Shown piece after piece: positions 36,210 through 45,759 of a DNA stretch of 64,000 bases. Made by a program: the position numbers and the translations under genes. The notes under the pieces are model-generated. The model was not told the origin of the DNA. It worked only from the letters and a program-made list of their open reading frames with translations, and made no database searches. The DNA comes from Arthrobacter sp. D5-1 (GTDB lineage Bacteria > Actinomycetota > Actinomycetes > Actinomycetales > Micrococcaceae): NCBI RefSeq assembly GCF_017357425.1, contig NZ_CP014571.1:4340001-4404000 (forward strand), written 5' to 3'. Each line of letters starts with the position of its first letter. Within the stretch, counting starts at the first letter, position 1.

Positions 36210-37369
36210 AGCTCGTGCCACTCGTCAAGGTCGCTCGTGTCGTCTCTGGCGGGACGCCAAAGACTGCCGTCGCAGAGTACTGGGGCGGGGACATTCCATG
36301 GGCAACACCAAAGGACCTAAGCAGCCTCAAGGCTGTAGAAATCCACTCAACTCCCCGGGGACTGACCCCGGCGGGTTTGAAGGCTAGCAGCGCCGAGGTT
36401 CTACCCACTAATTCTGTTTTGTTCAGTTCCCGTGCGCCAATCGGGCTGTTAGCCATCAACAGCGTTCCCATGGCAACAAACCAAGGGTTCAAAAGCTTTG
36501 TTCCCGATCCAACCCAGCTTGAGGCCCGGTATCTCTACCGCTGGCTCGAATACAACCGGAAATGGCTACAAAGTCTTGGTGTTGGTGCGACGTTCAAGGA
36601 GGTTTCAAAAGCCACCGTTTCACGGATAGAACTTCCTCTGCCATCTGTAGCGGAGCAGCGGCGGATTGCGGCGATTTTGGACAAGACCGACGAGCTCCGC
36701 GCCAAGCGCCGCAAAGCCATCGCCCACCTCGACGCGCTCAACCAGTCGATCTTCCATTCCATGTTTGAGAAAACCCAACATCAGACGTCGTCCATTGAAC
36801 TTGCCGACGCAGTCGCGCCGGGAACAATCGTGACATACGGAATTGTTCAAGCGGGTGAGGAATTTCCCGGGGGCGTACCTTACATTCGGACGGGCGATTT
36901 GTCCGATGGGCGGATTGCAAGTGAGAAACTTCGGCGAACGGATCCAGTCATTGCTTCCAAGTTTGAGCGTTCAAGAGTCTCCGCTGACGACATCGTAATG
37001 AGCATTCGGGCAACCGTTGGCACGGTCGCCCAGGTACCACCTGCCTTGGATGGCGCCAATCTAACTCAGGGCACGGCGAGAATCGCCCCCGGGCCGGACA
37101 TGACCAGCTCCTATCTGCTGGAGTACCTACGTGCAGAACCCACCCAGCGTTGGATACAAAGAAACGTCAAGGGCGCTACGTTCAAAGAGATCACCTTGGA
37201 AAGGCTGCGTCGACTCCCCGTCACCACGCCCCCACTCGAACTGCAGCAGACCTTCGCAACCCGAATTGCCGCCGTCGAGCGCTTGAAGGAGACCCACCGC
37301 AAGCACTTAGCGGAATTGGACGCGCTCTTTGCTTCGCTCCAGAGCCGCGCGTTCAAGGGCGAACTCTAG
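36206..37369 (+). CDS. hsdS: Type I restriction-modification system specificity subunit
   Basis: 387 residues with two target-recognition domains. The first half starts VKVARVVSGGTPKTAVAEYW and ends in the conserved helix EQRRIAAILDKTDELRAKRR. The second half has the parallel end ELQQTFATRIAAVERLKETH. GATFKE is repeated before each helix (about 128 and 320). Each domain reads one half of a split DNA target. The ATG overlaps the hsdM stop. The gene is AT-richer than its neighbours, which is common for exchanged specificity genes. Confidence 0.95.
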   Translation: MKLVPLVKVARVVSGGTPKTAVAEYWGGDIPWATPKDLSSLKAVEIHSTPRGLTPAGLKASSAEVLPTNSVLFSSRAPIGLLAINSVPMATNQGFKSFVPDPTQLEARYLYRWLEYNRKWLQSLGVGATFKEVSKATVSRIELPLPSVAEQRRIAAILDKTDELRAKRRKAIAHLDALNQSIFHSMFEKTQHQTSSIELADAVAPGTIVTYGIVQAGEEFPGGVPYIRTGDLSDGRIASEKLRRTDPVIASKFERSRVSADDIVMSIRATVGTVAQVPPALDGANLTQGTARIAPGPDMTSSYLLEYLRAEPTQRWIQRNVKGATFKEITLERLRRLPVTTPPLELQQTFATRIAAVERLKETHRKHLAELDALFASLQSRAFKGEL

Positions 37370-37396
37370 GCAAGAGCCCAACGCTGACCTAGACCT

Positions 37397-37464
37397 GTCG
37401 CCGTACGGCAACAAATGCTAAAGTCGGCGTACGGCGACATTTACAGAAGTTGCCGTACGGCGAC
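37397..37464 (+). promoter_or_regulatory. Three phased palindromic operators of hipBA
   Basis: Three 16-bp sites match the palindrome GTCGCCGTACGGCGAC at 37397-37412 (ends GGCAAC), 37423-37438 (GTCGGC start) and 37449-37464 (GTTGCC start). Their starts are exactly 26 bp apart. They lie just upstream of hipB. HipB-type antitoxins bind such palindromes to repress their own operon, so these are most likely HipB/HipAB operators. Confidence 0.8.
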
Positions 37465-37475
37465 AGGAGCTTTCA

Positions 37476-37700
37476 TTGCGCACAGTCCGCGAGGCTGGAC
37501 CCCTTGTACGTGAGCTGCGTGAAGAGCGAGCGTGGTCCCAAGCAGAGTTGGCCCGACGAGCCAGCGTCTCGCGCACCTTTGTCATCGATCTTGAAGCCGG
37601 TAAAGCGTCGGTGGAGACGTCGAAATTCATGGACGTTTTCCAGGCCCTCGGTTTCGAGATCGCCATACGCGACAACGAAACGGGCGCGGTACGTTGGTGA
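37476..37700 (+). CDS. hipB: HipB-like antitoxin, XRE-family regulator
   Basis: 74 residues from TTG, set by AGGAG 7 nt upstream. A helix-turn-helix of the Cro/C1 type covers about 10-64 (VRELREERAWSQAELARRASVSRTFVIDLEAGKASV). The length is typical for HipB. Known role: neutralises the HipA kinase and represses the operon. Its stop overlaps the hipA GTG. Three palindromic sites directly upstream are probable targets. Located between hsdS and hsdR, an unusual position. Confidence 0.9.
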   Translation: MRTVREAGPLVRELREERAWSQAELARRASVSRTFVIDLEAGKASVETSKFMDVFQALGFEIAIRDNETGAVRW

Positions 37701-38989
37701 GTACCCGCGCTCTTGATGTCTTTATGGACGGGACGCTCTGCGGCCGCGTTGAACAGTCACCCTCCGGAAATCTGACATTCCGCTACGATCCCGGATACCA
37801 GGCCGCACAGAACGCGACACCGCTTTCGCTGTCCATGCCTCTGGCAGCCACTCTGCACAAGAAGCGCACTGTGCTCCCCTTCCTGCAAGGCCTCCTACCC
37901 GACAGTGAAGGTGCCCTCCAGACGATCGCCCGGCGGTTCCGGGTGTCCCCCTCGAACCCCTTCGCAATCCTCGAACATATTGGGGCCGACGTCGCGGGTG
38001 CGCTGCAATTCATGGCGCCCGGCACCGGTTCCTCAGATAGCGCCCTCTCAAGAACAGCTGTGCAGCCGGTCTCGGACGCCGACGTGGCGGAAATGCTGGA
38101 TCATGTGGTGACGGAATACAAGGACGGCACGCCCTACGATGACTCAGCAGGACGTTTTAGCCTTGCTGGGGCACAGCCGAAAATTGCCCTGCATCAACTT
38201 CCGAACGGCGAGTGGGCCGTACCCGAAGACGCCACTCCCACTACGCACATCCTTAAACCGGCAGCAGGCAGCTTCAGTCGTCTGGATGTGGTGGAACAAC
38301 TGACCATGAGGGCAGCAGCTTTCCTGGGGCTCGAGGTGGCGAAGTCCGAACTCAGCCGCATTGGCGACTGGGACGTTTTTGTGACACGTCGCTATGACCG
38401 TCAGGAAGTGGATGGAGCGTGGCACCGCATCCATCAAGAAGACTTTTGCCAGGCGTTGAGCGTTTCTCCAGCCAAGAAGTACCAGCACCGTGATGGCGGG
38501 CCGGGAGCGAGCGATATGGCCGCCCTTGTTCGATCATTTCCTTTTGAAGCAGACCGTCGGGAAGCAGGAGATGGACTGTACAGGGCCTTCGTTTTCAACA
38601 CCGTGGCAGGCTGCACCGACGCGCACGCCAAAAACTACTCCGTACTCCTCAACGGCAACAGGGCCCAGCTGTCTCCGCTTTATGACCTCGCCACCTATGC
38701 CCCCTATTGGGATGAGAACTCAAGCATCGACTTGGCCATGAGTGTGAAAGGCGAGTACAGACTTCAGAAAATCAGTAAGCAGATGTTGATCTCCACAAGC
38801 ACGCAATTTGGCGTTGATGCAGAAGCTGCCAGAGAAATAGTTGAACACTATTGTGGGGGCATCGTAGAAGCATTTGAAGCTGCCAGTGAAGAGCTGAAAT
38901 CCCAGCTGGGATCCCTCCCGAAAATCGCCGACGACACCATTGCGAAAATACGATTGCTGCCACTGGTCGAGGTCACCAGCCCGAAATAA
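37697..38989 (+). CDS. hipA: HipA-like serine/threonine kinase toxin
   Basis: 430 residues. An N-terminal HipA domain (about 1-110, with LLPDSEGALQTIARRF) is followed by the kinase domain. GRFSLAGAQPK contains the P-loop region and the Ser equivalent to the autophosphorylated Ser150 of E. coli HipA. The catalytic loop is CTDAHAKNYSVLL, followed by LSPLYDLATYAP for metal binding. In E. coli, HipA phosphorylates glutamyl-tRNA synthetase and causes growth arrest. The GTG overlaps the hipB stop. It is 65 bp before hsdR on the same strand, with no terminator seen between. Confidence 0.92.
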   Translation: MSTRALDVFMDGTLCGRVEQSPSGNLTFRYDPGYQAAQNATPLSLSMPLAATLHKKRTVLPFLQGLLPDSEGALQTIARRFRVSPSNPFAILEHIGADVAGALQFMAPGTGSSDSALSRTAVQPVSDADVAEMLDHVVTEYKDGTPYDDSAGRFSLAGAQPKIALHQLPNGEWAVPEDATPTTHILKPAAGSFSRLDVVEQLTMRAAAFLGLEVAKSELSRIGDWDVFVTRRYDRQEVDGAWHRIHQEDFCQALSVSPAKKYQHRDGGPGASDMAALVRSFPFEADRREAGDGLYRAFVFNTVAGCTDAHAKNYSVLLNGNRAQLSPLYDLATYAPYWDENSSIDLAMSVKGEYRLQKISKQMLISTSTQFGVDAEAAREIVEHYCGGIVEAFEAASEELKSQLGSLPKIADDTIAKIRLLPLVEVTSPK

Positions 38990-39054
38990 GGCCTAAACCG
39001 TCGCAGTCCCATGATTGACTACCTTCAGGACATCAACAGATCGGAGACGGCTGC

Positions 39055-39861
39055 ATGGGGGCAGTTACCAGCAACTTTGGGTTCATGCTGGGCGAGTGGC
39101 CAGAACTGGCCCAGCAAGCTCGTCGGGCCGAACAATTTGCCCGGGTCGATCCCCGAGCTTCCGTGTTCTACGCCCGCTACACCATCGAACGTATTGTTGA
39201 ATGGCTTTACCAAGTGGAGCCAGGGTTGGTGACCCCCTACAAGGAAGACCTCAACGCCCTCCTGAACGAGCCCACCTTCAAGAATCTTGTGGGTGGTCCT
39301 ATTGCCAACAAGTTCACGATCATTCGCAAAGCCGGCAACAATGCGGTCCACAATTCCGTTGGCCCCACCGTTCAAGGCGCTGAACTCGTGCTCCGCGAGC
39401 TGCACCACGTCTGCTATTGGCTCGCGAGGAACTACGCCAAAACAGGTAGCCAGCTGCCGCCGTCGCTGGCTTTTGATGCCGCGGCCCTGACCCCGAAGAC
39501 GAAGGCCCCGGTCCAGCAGCAATCGCCGGAAGAGCTCCAGGCCCTCGAGAGCCAACTCAAAGCCAAAAATGAGGCCCTTGCACAGGCAGCTGCCGACTCG
39601 GCGGACCTCAAGGCCCAGCTGGAGATTCTGCAAGCCGAAGTCGCCGAGGCCAAAAAACAGAATCAGACCGTCCCCGACCACCACGACTATGACGAGGCCC
39701 TGACCCGCAGGCACCTCATCGATCTTGAGCTGAACGAGGCCGGCTGGCCGCTCAGCAACACAGAAGACCGTGAGTTCAAGGTCGACACCATGCCCACGGC
39801 AAGCGGCACGCTGAGCGGCGTCGGCTACGTGGACTACGTGTTGTGGGCTCTTCGCGGTTGA
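39055..39861 (+). pseudogene. hsdR: hsdR, 5' fragment, cut by an ISL3-family element
   Basis: The first 263 codons of a type I restriction subunit, preceded by GGAGAC. It starts with a DUF4145 domain (about 1-130: YARYTIERIVEWLYQ, NKFTIIRKAGNNAVHN), then coiled coil and the start of the nuclease domain (LTRRHLIDLELNEAGWPL, then GYVDYVLW). Host sequence ends at 39845; the frame then reads into the insertion sequence and stops after five more residues. Missing the helicase motor, the product cannot restrict. The rest is at 41301-43908. Confidence 0.93.
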
Positions 39862-41292
39862 TGGTGAAACAGGTTCCGTGTCTTGAAATCTGAAGGGCTC
39901 GTAGCCCTGCTGTGATGGATGTTCTCTACGCATTCATCAAGAGTCAGGAGCTACGAGCCTTGAACGAGCCTACTTCGCCGCGCCCCGATGCTGCCACCGC
40001 CATTTTCAACCTGCCCGACTACCGGGTCACCGGCACCGAGGTCCTCGCCTTCGGGCAGCGACGGATCCGCGTCGTGGCCACCGCCGAGGCCGGCTGCCCG
40101 TCCTGCGGCGTGATCAGCACCCGCGTGCATTCACGCCGGTCACAACGCCTGCGTGACATCCCTGTCGCCGGCCCGGTCGAAGTGGTCTGGGCCAAGCGGA
40201 GGTTCTTCTGCGATGAGTACCTGTGCCCCCGCCGGACATTCACCGAGGAGACAGCCGAGGTACCGCGCCGGGCACGGTCCACCCGCCGGCTCCGTGAGGC
40301 CCTGGTGGCCGCCGTGATCGGTTCCGGGAGGGCCGCCGCCGAGGCTGCCTCTTCATTCGGTGTCTCGTGGTGGCTTGTCCAGCGGGCACTGGATTCCGCG
40401 GCGCTGACGCTGCCCGATGTCGATGCCCTGGCACCGCGGATGCTCGGCATCGATGAACACCGCTACCGGTCCGTGCGGTTCTTCCGCGACCCTGCCACGA
40501 AGGCCTGGAAACGCTACGAACCCTGGATGACCACCATCGTCGATCTCGACACCGGACAAGTCCTCGGGATCGTTGACGGCCGCGACAGCGAGGGGGTAGG
40601 AGACTGGCTGTTCGCCCGCCCGCTTCAGTGGCGGCTGGGCGTGCAGGTCGTTGCCATCGACCCCTCGGCGGCGTTCCGCAAGGCCCTGCGGATGTGGCTT
40701 CCACGCACCGCTGTCTCAGTCGACGCGTTCCACCTGGTCAAGCTCGGCAACGACATGCTCACCGAAGTCCGGCAACGACTCACCCAGCAGACCCATGGTC
40801 GGCGGGGGCGCTCCATCGATCCGGTCTGGGCCAACCGGCGACTGCTCCTGCGCGCCGGGGACACGCTCTCGGATCGGGCCCGGGACAGGCTCAGCAACGT
40901 GTTCGCGACCGACGATGTCACCGGGAAGCTGCAGGCCGCGTGGCTGGTCAAGGAACAGCTCCGGGCCCTGCTGACTACCGGCTCTCTTGCCGACGCTGCC
41001 GCCGCGAAGGACCGGCTGCAGGTCCTGGTCGAGCGAGCCGCGCAGCCGGAGACGAACCGGCTGTGGCGCACAATCTGCCGGTGGTGGAAAGAGATCGAAG
41101 TCCTCATTGTCACCGGTGCGACAACCGCGAAAGTGGAAGCCAACAACACCGCGATAAAACACATAAAGAGGACGGGTCGGGGATTCACCAACGCACGCAA
41201 CTACAAAACCCGTATCCTGTTGCGCAGTGCCGCCAGAACAGCGGCATGAACATCCCTCACGGCAGAACGTTCACCACGAACCGTGAAGAGCC
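39846..41292 (+). mobile_element. Complete ISL3-family insertion sequence, 1447 bp
   Basis: Terminal inverted repeats begin GGCTCTTC at both ends (left GGCTCTTCGCGGTTGATGG, right complement GGCTCTTCACGGTTCGTGG), matching at 20 of the first 23 positions. The element is flanked by an identical 8-bp duplication GTGTTGTG (39838-39845 and 41293-41300), the size known for ISL3. A single transposase gene and no passenger genes. It interrupts hsdR. The intact duplication and open transposase frame suggest a fairly recent insertion. Confidence 0.97.
39960..41249 (+). CDS. ISL3-family transposase
   Basis: About 429 residues from a TTG with CAGGAG 9 nt upstream. In-frame starts at 39912 and 39915 would add 15-16 residues. 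A zinc-ribbon-like N-terminus (CPSCG, later FFCDEYLCPRRTF) and HTH region are followed by the DDE catalytic core: MLGIDEHRYRSVRF, VSVDAFHLVK and KVEANNTAIKHIKRTGRGFTN (Glu). It moves the element by cut-and-paste or related transposition. Intact with no frameshift, so probably active. Confidence 0.94.
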   Translation: MNEPTSPRPDAATAIFNLPDYRVTGTEVLAFGQRRIRVVATAEAGCPSCGVISTRVHSRRSQRLRDIPVAGPVEVVWAKRRFFCDEYLCPRRTFTEETAEVPRRARSTRRLREALVAAVIGSGRAAAEAASSFGVSWWLVQRALDSAALTLPDVDALAPRMLGIDEHRYRSVRFFRDPATKAWKRYEPWMTTIVDLDTGQVLGIVDGRDSEGVGDWLFARPLQWRLGVQVVAIDPSAAFRKALRMWLPRTAVSVDAFHLVKLGNDMLTEVRQRLTQQTHGRRGRSIDPVWANRRLLLRAGDTLSDRARDRLSNVFATDDVTGKLQAAWLVKEQLRALLTTGSLADAAAAKDRLQVLVERAAQPETNRLWRTICRWWKEIEVLIVTGATTAKVEANNTAIKHIKRTGRGFTNARNYKTRILLRSAARTAA

Positions 41293-43908
41293 GTGTTGTG
41301 GGGCGCTGACGGACTGCCTCTCGGGGTGGTCGAAGCGAAGCGGACCACCAAGGATCCCCATGTAGGGAAGCAACAAGCCAAGCTCTACGCCGACTGCCTG
41401 GAACGTCGATACGGCCGCCGCCCCATCATCTACTACACCTCCGGTTACGAGACGTGGATTTGGGACGACACCATGTACCCGGAGCGTGCGGTGCAGGGTT
41501 TCCACACGCGGGATCAACTGCAACTGCTCGTCAACCGCAGGCAAAGCCGAAAGCCGTTGGCTGAACAGGCAATCGACAACTCAATCGTCGAACGTCCCTA
41601 CCAGCACAATGCCATTCGGGCCGTCACGGAAGCCTACGAGAAGGACTTCGAACGCAAGGCGCTTGTAGTCATGGCGACCGGCACGGGCAAGACGCGCACC
41701 GTCGTCGCACTCGCCAAGCTCCTGCAGGAAGCCAACTGGGCCAAGCGCGTTCTGTTCCTGGCGGACCGCGTTGCCTTGGTCAAGCAAGCGGCCAATGCGT
41801 TCAAGGCCCACCTGCCGGGCTCGAGCCCTGTCATCCTGGGCTCGGGTGAAGAGGCGGACAGCCGCATCCACGTGGCTACTTATCCGACCATGATGAACCT
41901 CATCAACAGGACTGAGGGAAAGCTGGGCCAGCGCACCTTTGGCATTGGCCACTATGACCTCATCATCGTCGACGAAGCCCACAGGTCGGTCTACCAGAAG
42001 TACAGGGCTATCTTCCAGTACTTTGATTCGCTCCTGATCGGGCTGACAGCCACGCCACAGTCAGAAGTGGACCGCAACACCTACAGCCTTTTCGGCATCG
42101 AAGACAACGTTCCCACGTTCGCCTATGAGCTCAGCGAGGCCATCGAGGCCGGATACCTCGTGCCGCCACGAGTCGTGCCGGTTCCGCTGAAGTTTCCTGA
42201 CCAGGGCATCTCGTACGAGGACCTGTCTGAAGCTGCAAAAGAAGAGTGGGACGAACTCGAGTGGGATGAAGACGGCGAAATCCCGGATTCCGTGGACGCC
42301 ACCGCGATCAATACGTGGCTCTTCAACGCAGACACAGTGGACAAGGCCTTGGAAGTCCTCATGACCCGCGGCCACAAAGTTGCAGGCGGGGATCGCTTGG
42401 GCAAGACCATCATCTTCGCAAAGAACAACCGGCATGCCGAGTACATTGCCGAACGCTTCGACAAGAACTACCCGGCATACAAGAGCCAGTTTGCCCGCGT
42501 CATCACCTACCAGGTGAACTACGCCCAGAATCTCATCGACCAGTTTTCGAACACCGAGAGCGACCCACACATCGCCATCTCAGTAGACATGCTGGACACC
42601 GGCGTGGACGTGCCGGACGTGGTTAATCTGGTCTTCTTCAAAATGGTCAGGTCCAAGACCAAGTTCTGGCAGATGGTGGGACGCGGTACCCGTCTCCGCC
42701 CGGAACTGTACGGGCCGGGCGAGGACAAGAAGGACTTCTTCATCTTCGACCTCTGCCGCAATGCCGAGTTTTTCAATGCAGGTATGCCTAGCAATGAAGG
42801 GTCCTTGGGTAGGTCACTCGCAGAGACCACTTTCGCGGCGCGCGTGCAGCTCCTCCAGACTTTCACCGACCTTCAATGGGATCCCCAGGCGCCTGTCATT
42901 GCCGACCTTCGGCAAACCCTGAAGCACACAGTTGACCGGCTTCCGCTCGACAACTTCCTCGTCAAGCCGGCTCGCAAATGGGTGGACAGGTTCACTGACG
43001 AAGCAGCGTGGACAACCTTGGCGGCCGAGGACTTCCAAGCTTTGCAAACCGAGATCGCCAAGCTCGCGTCCATCGGTGCGCCAGCTGACACGGAAGAGGC
43101 CAAGCGCTTCGACTACCTCATGCTCCAAACAGAATTGGCGTCGCTGCAAGGATCGGCGATCGGGCCGTTCCGGATAAAGATCCAGACAATCGCCTCCGCC
43201 CTGCAGGACCAACAGAGCATCCCGGCCATCGCCGCTCAATTGCCGTTGCTGGACACCATCCTCCACGACGACGAATGGGAATCCGTTTCATTGGAATGGC
43301 TGGAAGAAATCCGACGCCGACTCCGGGCATTGGTCCATCTCATCGAGAAGCGGAAACGCAAGGTGGTCTACACGAACTTCCAGGACGAGCTCGGCGTGCT
43401 TGAAGAAATCGAACTCGCGGGGGCAACAAATGGCTTCGTGGACCTCCCTCGTTACAAAGAGAAAATGCGTTCGTACTTGGCGCAATATGAGGAGCACGCA
43501 ACCATCCAACGGCTCCGGCGTAACAAGCAACTCACGGCCTTGGACCTCGCCGAGCTTGAACGTATCCTCCTCGAAAGCGGGCTGGGTTCGCTGGAAGATT
43601 TGAATCGTGCCGCCAATGATGGGCTCGGTCTCTTTGTCCGTTCCTTGATTGGTTTGGACCGCGAAGCCGTCGAGGAAGCGTTGTCAGAGTTTGTGGCTGG
43701 TACTACGCTCACTGCCCAGCAGCTCAACTTCCTCAAAGTTCTGACCAATCACCTGATGGAAAATGGAAAGGTCAGCCCAAAAGCCTTGTTCAAGTCCCCA
43801 TATAACGAGCTGGCTCCGTCCGGCCCGGATGTGCTGTTCGGCGATGACAAGATCGGGCAGTTGATCAGCATCCTCCGCTCCATAGAGAACCACGCGAAGG
43901 TGGGCTGA
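41293..43908 (+). pseudogene. hsdR: hsdR, 3' fragment, after the ISL3-family element
   Basis: About 870 codons that continue hsdR from GADGLPLGVVEAKR, which holds the Glu and Lys of the PD-(D/E)XK nuclease. The helicase motor follows: Walker A VMATGTGKTRT, IIVDEAHR, GLTATPQ and MVGRGTRLR, then the helical C-terminal part that binds M and S. Without the N-terminal Asp of the nuclease motif the fragment should not cleave. It could be translated from an internal start as a motor-only protein, but none has a clear ribosome binding site. Confidence 0.93.
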
Positions 43909-43965
43909 ACATGGAGCTGGCAGTGCCGCCGTCGACCCCCAAACCGTGAAGCGGTTGTTTCAGCG

Positions 43966-44018
43966 TTGACAGCCCCTTGTGACCCGTGCCATATTCAAAG
44001 CGTGAACCTGTCAGACAG
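43966..44018 (+). promoter_or_regulatory. Promoter and operator of the asparagine utilisation genes
   Basis: TTGACA (43966-43971), an 18-bp spacer and CATATT (43990-43995) place a start site near 44002. Right after it lies the perfect palindrome CTGTCAGACAG (44008-44018), of the GTC-N-GAC type used by FadR-group regulators. The position suggests autorepression. Confidence 0.6.
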
Positions 44019-44055
44019 CCGGACAGCCGGACAGCAAGAGCCCCAGGGCGGGCAT

Positions 44056-44721
44056 ATGCCCATTTCCCGCATCTCCGCAGCTGAAGCGGTCTTCGCGGCG
44101 CTGAGGCGTGCGATCGAGGGCGGCCAGTTCGATATCGGCACCAAGCTGAGCTCGGAAGCGACCCTGGCGGGCCAGTACGGCGTCAGCCGCTCCGTTATCC
44201 GGGAAGCGCTGCGATCCTGCAACACCCTGGGCCTCACCGTGACCAAAACGGGCAAGGGCACGTTCATTGTGGCCAACAAGGTCGCTAATGACCTTACCTT
44301 GGGTCAGTACAGTGCGCGTGATCTCAACGAAGCCCGCCCGCACATCGAGATCCCGGCAGCCGGGCTCGCCGCGCAACGAAGGACGGACGAGGAACTTGAG
44401 CACCTCAAGGAGATCATCCAGGAAATGCTCAGCGAGAACGACCCCGAGGCCTGGGTGAACCTGGACGCGAGCTTCCACTCCGCCGTGGCCCGCGCCAGCG
44501 GAAACCGGGTGTTCGCCAGCGTCGTCTCGGACATCCGTGAGGCTTTGGCCCACCAGTCCGAGACCCTCAACCTGGTCGCTGACCGGCAACACCGTTCGGA
44601 CGAGGAACACGTCGCCGTGCTCAATGCGATCGAAGCCGGAGACTCTGAAGCCGCAAGCAAAGCGATGGCCGCCCACCTGCAGGCCGTCAGCGTGGCACTG
44701 GACACGATCCTCAGCAAATGA
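44056..44721 (+). CDS. FadR/GntR-family transcriptional regulator of asparagine use
   Basis: 221 residues. An N-terminal winged helix (about 5-70: AVFAALRRAIEGGQFDIGTKLSSEATLAGQYGVSRSVIREALR) and a C-terminal all-helical FCD ligand domain (about 90-215; histidines in SFHSAVARASGN and EEHVAVLNAI) are present. The ATG at 44056 is chosen because the promoter and operator lie just upstream, leaving the earlier GTG at 44002 at the transcription start. It probably controls the asparaginase-aspartase-permease genes that follow and responds to an amino or dicarboxylic acid; this is inferred from context. Confidence 0.88.
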   Translation: MPISRISAAEAVFAALRRAIEGGQFDIGTKLSSEATLAGQYGVSRSVIREALRSCNTLGLTVTKTGKGTFIVANKVANDLTLGQYSARDLNEARPHIEIPAAGLAAQRRTDEELEHLKEIIQEMLSENDPEAWVNLDASFHSAVARASGNRVFASVVSDIREALAHQSETLNLVADRQHRSDEEHVAVLNAIEAGDSEAASKAMAAHLQAVSVALDTILSK

Positions 44722-44738
44722 ATATTCCAAAGGACACC

Positions 44739-45746
44739 ATGCCCGCCCCCGCAGCACCGGCCCACCAAACCGCGGCACAAAACCTCAAAGCGCCGCACCA
44801 CGTCCCCCTCGTCGAGGTAACCCGCGACGGCCTGGTGGAGAGCATCCACTACGGCTCGCTGATTGCCCTCACAGAAGACGGCACCACCGCCGTGGAAGCC
44901 GGCGAACCGGACGCGCCGATGTACCCGCGCTCAAGCCTGAAGCCGCTGCAGGCCGTAGCGCTGCTCAAGGCCGGTTTGGACATCCCCCAAAACCTTCTGG
45001 CACTCACCGCTGCCAGCCACTCGGGCGCACAGATGCACCGCGACGGCGCCACTGAAATCCTGAAGCTGCACGGCCTGACCGAGGCCGCACTGGCCAACAG
45101 CACGGACCTGCCGTACGGCGTTCAGGAGCGCGAAGAATGGCTCCGTGCCGGTAACGGTCCCACCCAGATTGCACAGAACTGTTCCGGCAAGCATGCTTCC
45201 ATGGCCGCAGTTTGCGTCATCAACGGCTGGCCTGTGGAGGGGTACTTGCACCCCGGGCACCCCTTGCAGGTCCTGGTCCGCGACACCATCACGGACCTCA
45301 CCGGCGAGGATGCAGCAGCGGTCAGCACCGACGGCTGCGGGACCCCGCTCTTTGCGCACTCCTTGCACGGCATGGCCCGCGCTTATGGCCGCCTCGCCGC
45401 CGCCGACGAAAGCACCAACGAGGGCAAAGTCGCCCACGCCATGCGCCGCTTCCCAGAGATGGTGGCCGGCGAAGGCCGCGACGTCACCGCCCTCATGCGG
45501 GCCGTACCCGGGCTTCTGGCGAAGGACGGTTTTGAGGGCCTCCAGCTGGTGGGCTTCCCGAACGGCACCGGTGTGGCCGTCAAGATTTCCGACGGCGGCG
45601 ATCGTGCCCGCATGCCTGTCACCGTTGAGGTTCTTCGCCGGTTGGGCGTCGACGGCGGCAGCCTGGGCACGCTTCAGAGCCCACCCGTGCTGGGCGGCGG
45701 CCTTCCGGTCGGCGAGCTCCGTGCGGCCCACATTTTCAGCAACTAA
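44739..45746 (+). CDS. L-asparaginase of the rhizobial/AnsA-II (Asparaginase_II) type
   Basis: 335 residues. Asparaginase_II family (Rhizobium etli ReAII/ReAV class): the SXXK motif is in YPRSSLKPLQAV. The zinc-site residues are in QNCSGKHA and STDGCGTP. It hydrolyses L-asparagine to aspartate and ammonia in the cytoplasm, feeding the aspartase encoded next. The start at 44739 has AAAGGA 4 nt upstream. An ATG at 44718 overlapping the regulator stop (ATGA) is the alternative. Confidence 0.9.
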   Translation: MPAPAAPAHQTAAQNLKAPHHVPLVEVTRDGLVESIHYGSLIALTEDGTTAVEAGEPDAPMYPRSSLKPLQAVALLKAGLDIPQNLLALTAASHSGAQMHRDGATEILKLHGLTEAALANSTDLPYGVQEREEWLRAGNGPTQIAQNCSGKHASMAAVCVINGWPVEGYLHPGHPLQVLVRDTITDLTGEDAAAVSTDGCGTPLFAHSLHGMARAYGRLAAADESTNEGKVAHAMRRFPEMVAGEGRDVTALMRAVPGLLAKDGFEGLQLVGFPNGTGVAVKISDGGDRARMPVTVEVLRRLGVDGGSLGTLQSPPVLGGGLPVGELRAAHIFSN

Positions 45747-45759
45747 ACCAAGGACAGCT

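Noticed and set aside
37397..37464. CRISPR-like array upstream of hipB
   Set aside because: Three 16-bp palindromes with 10-bp gaps next to an XRE regulator fit operators, not CRISPR repeats.
41293..43908. The hsdR 3' part as an independent helicase gene
   Set aside because: The frame joins exactly to the 5' part after removal of the element and one target duplicate, and there is no ribosome binding site at its start.
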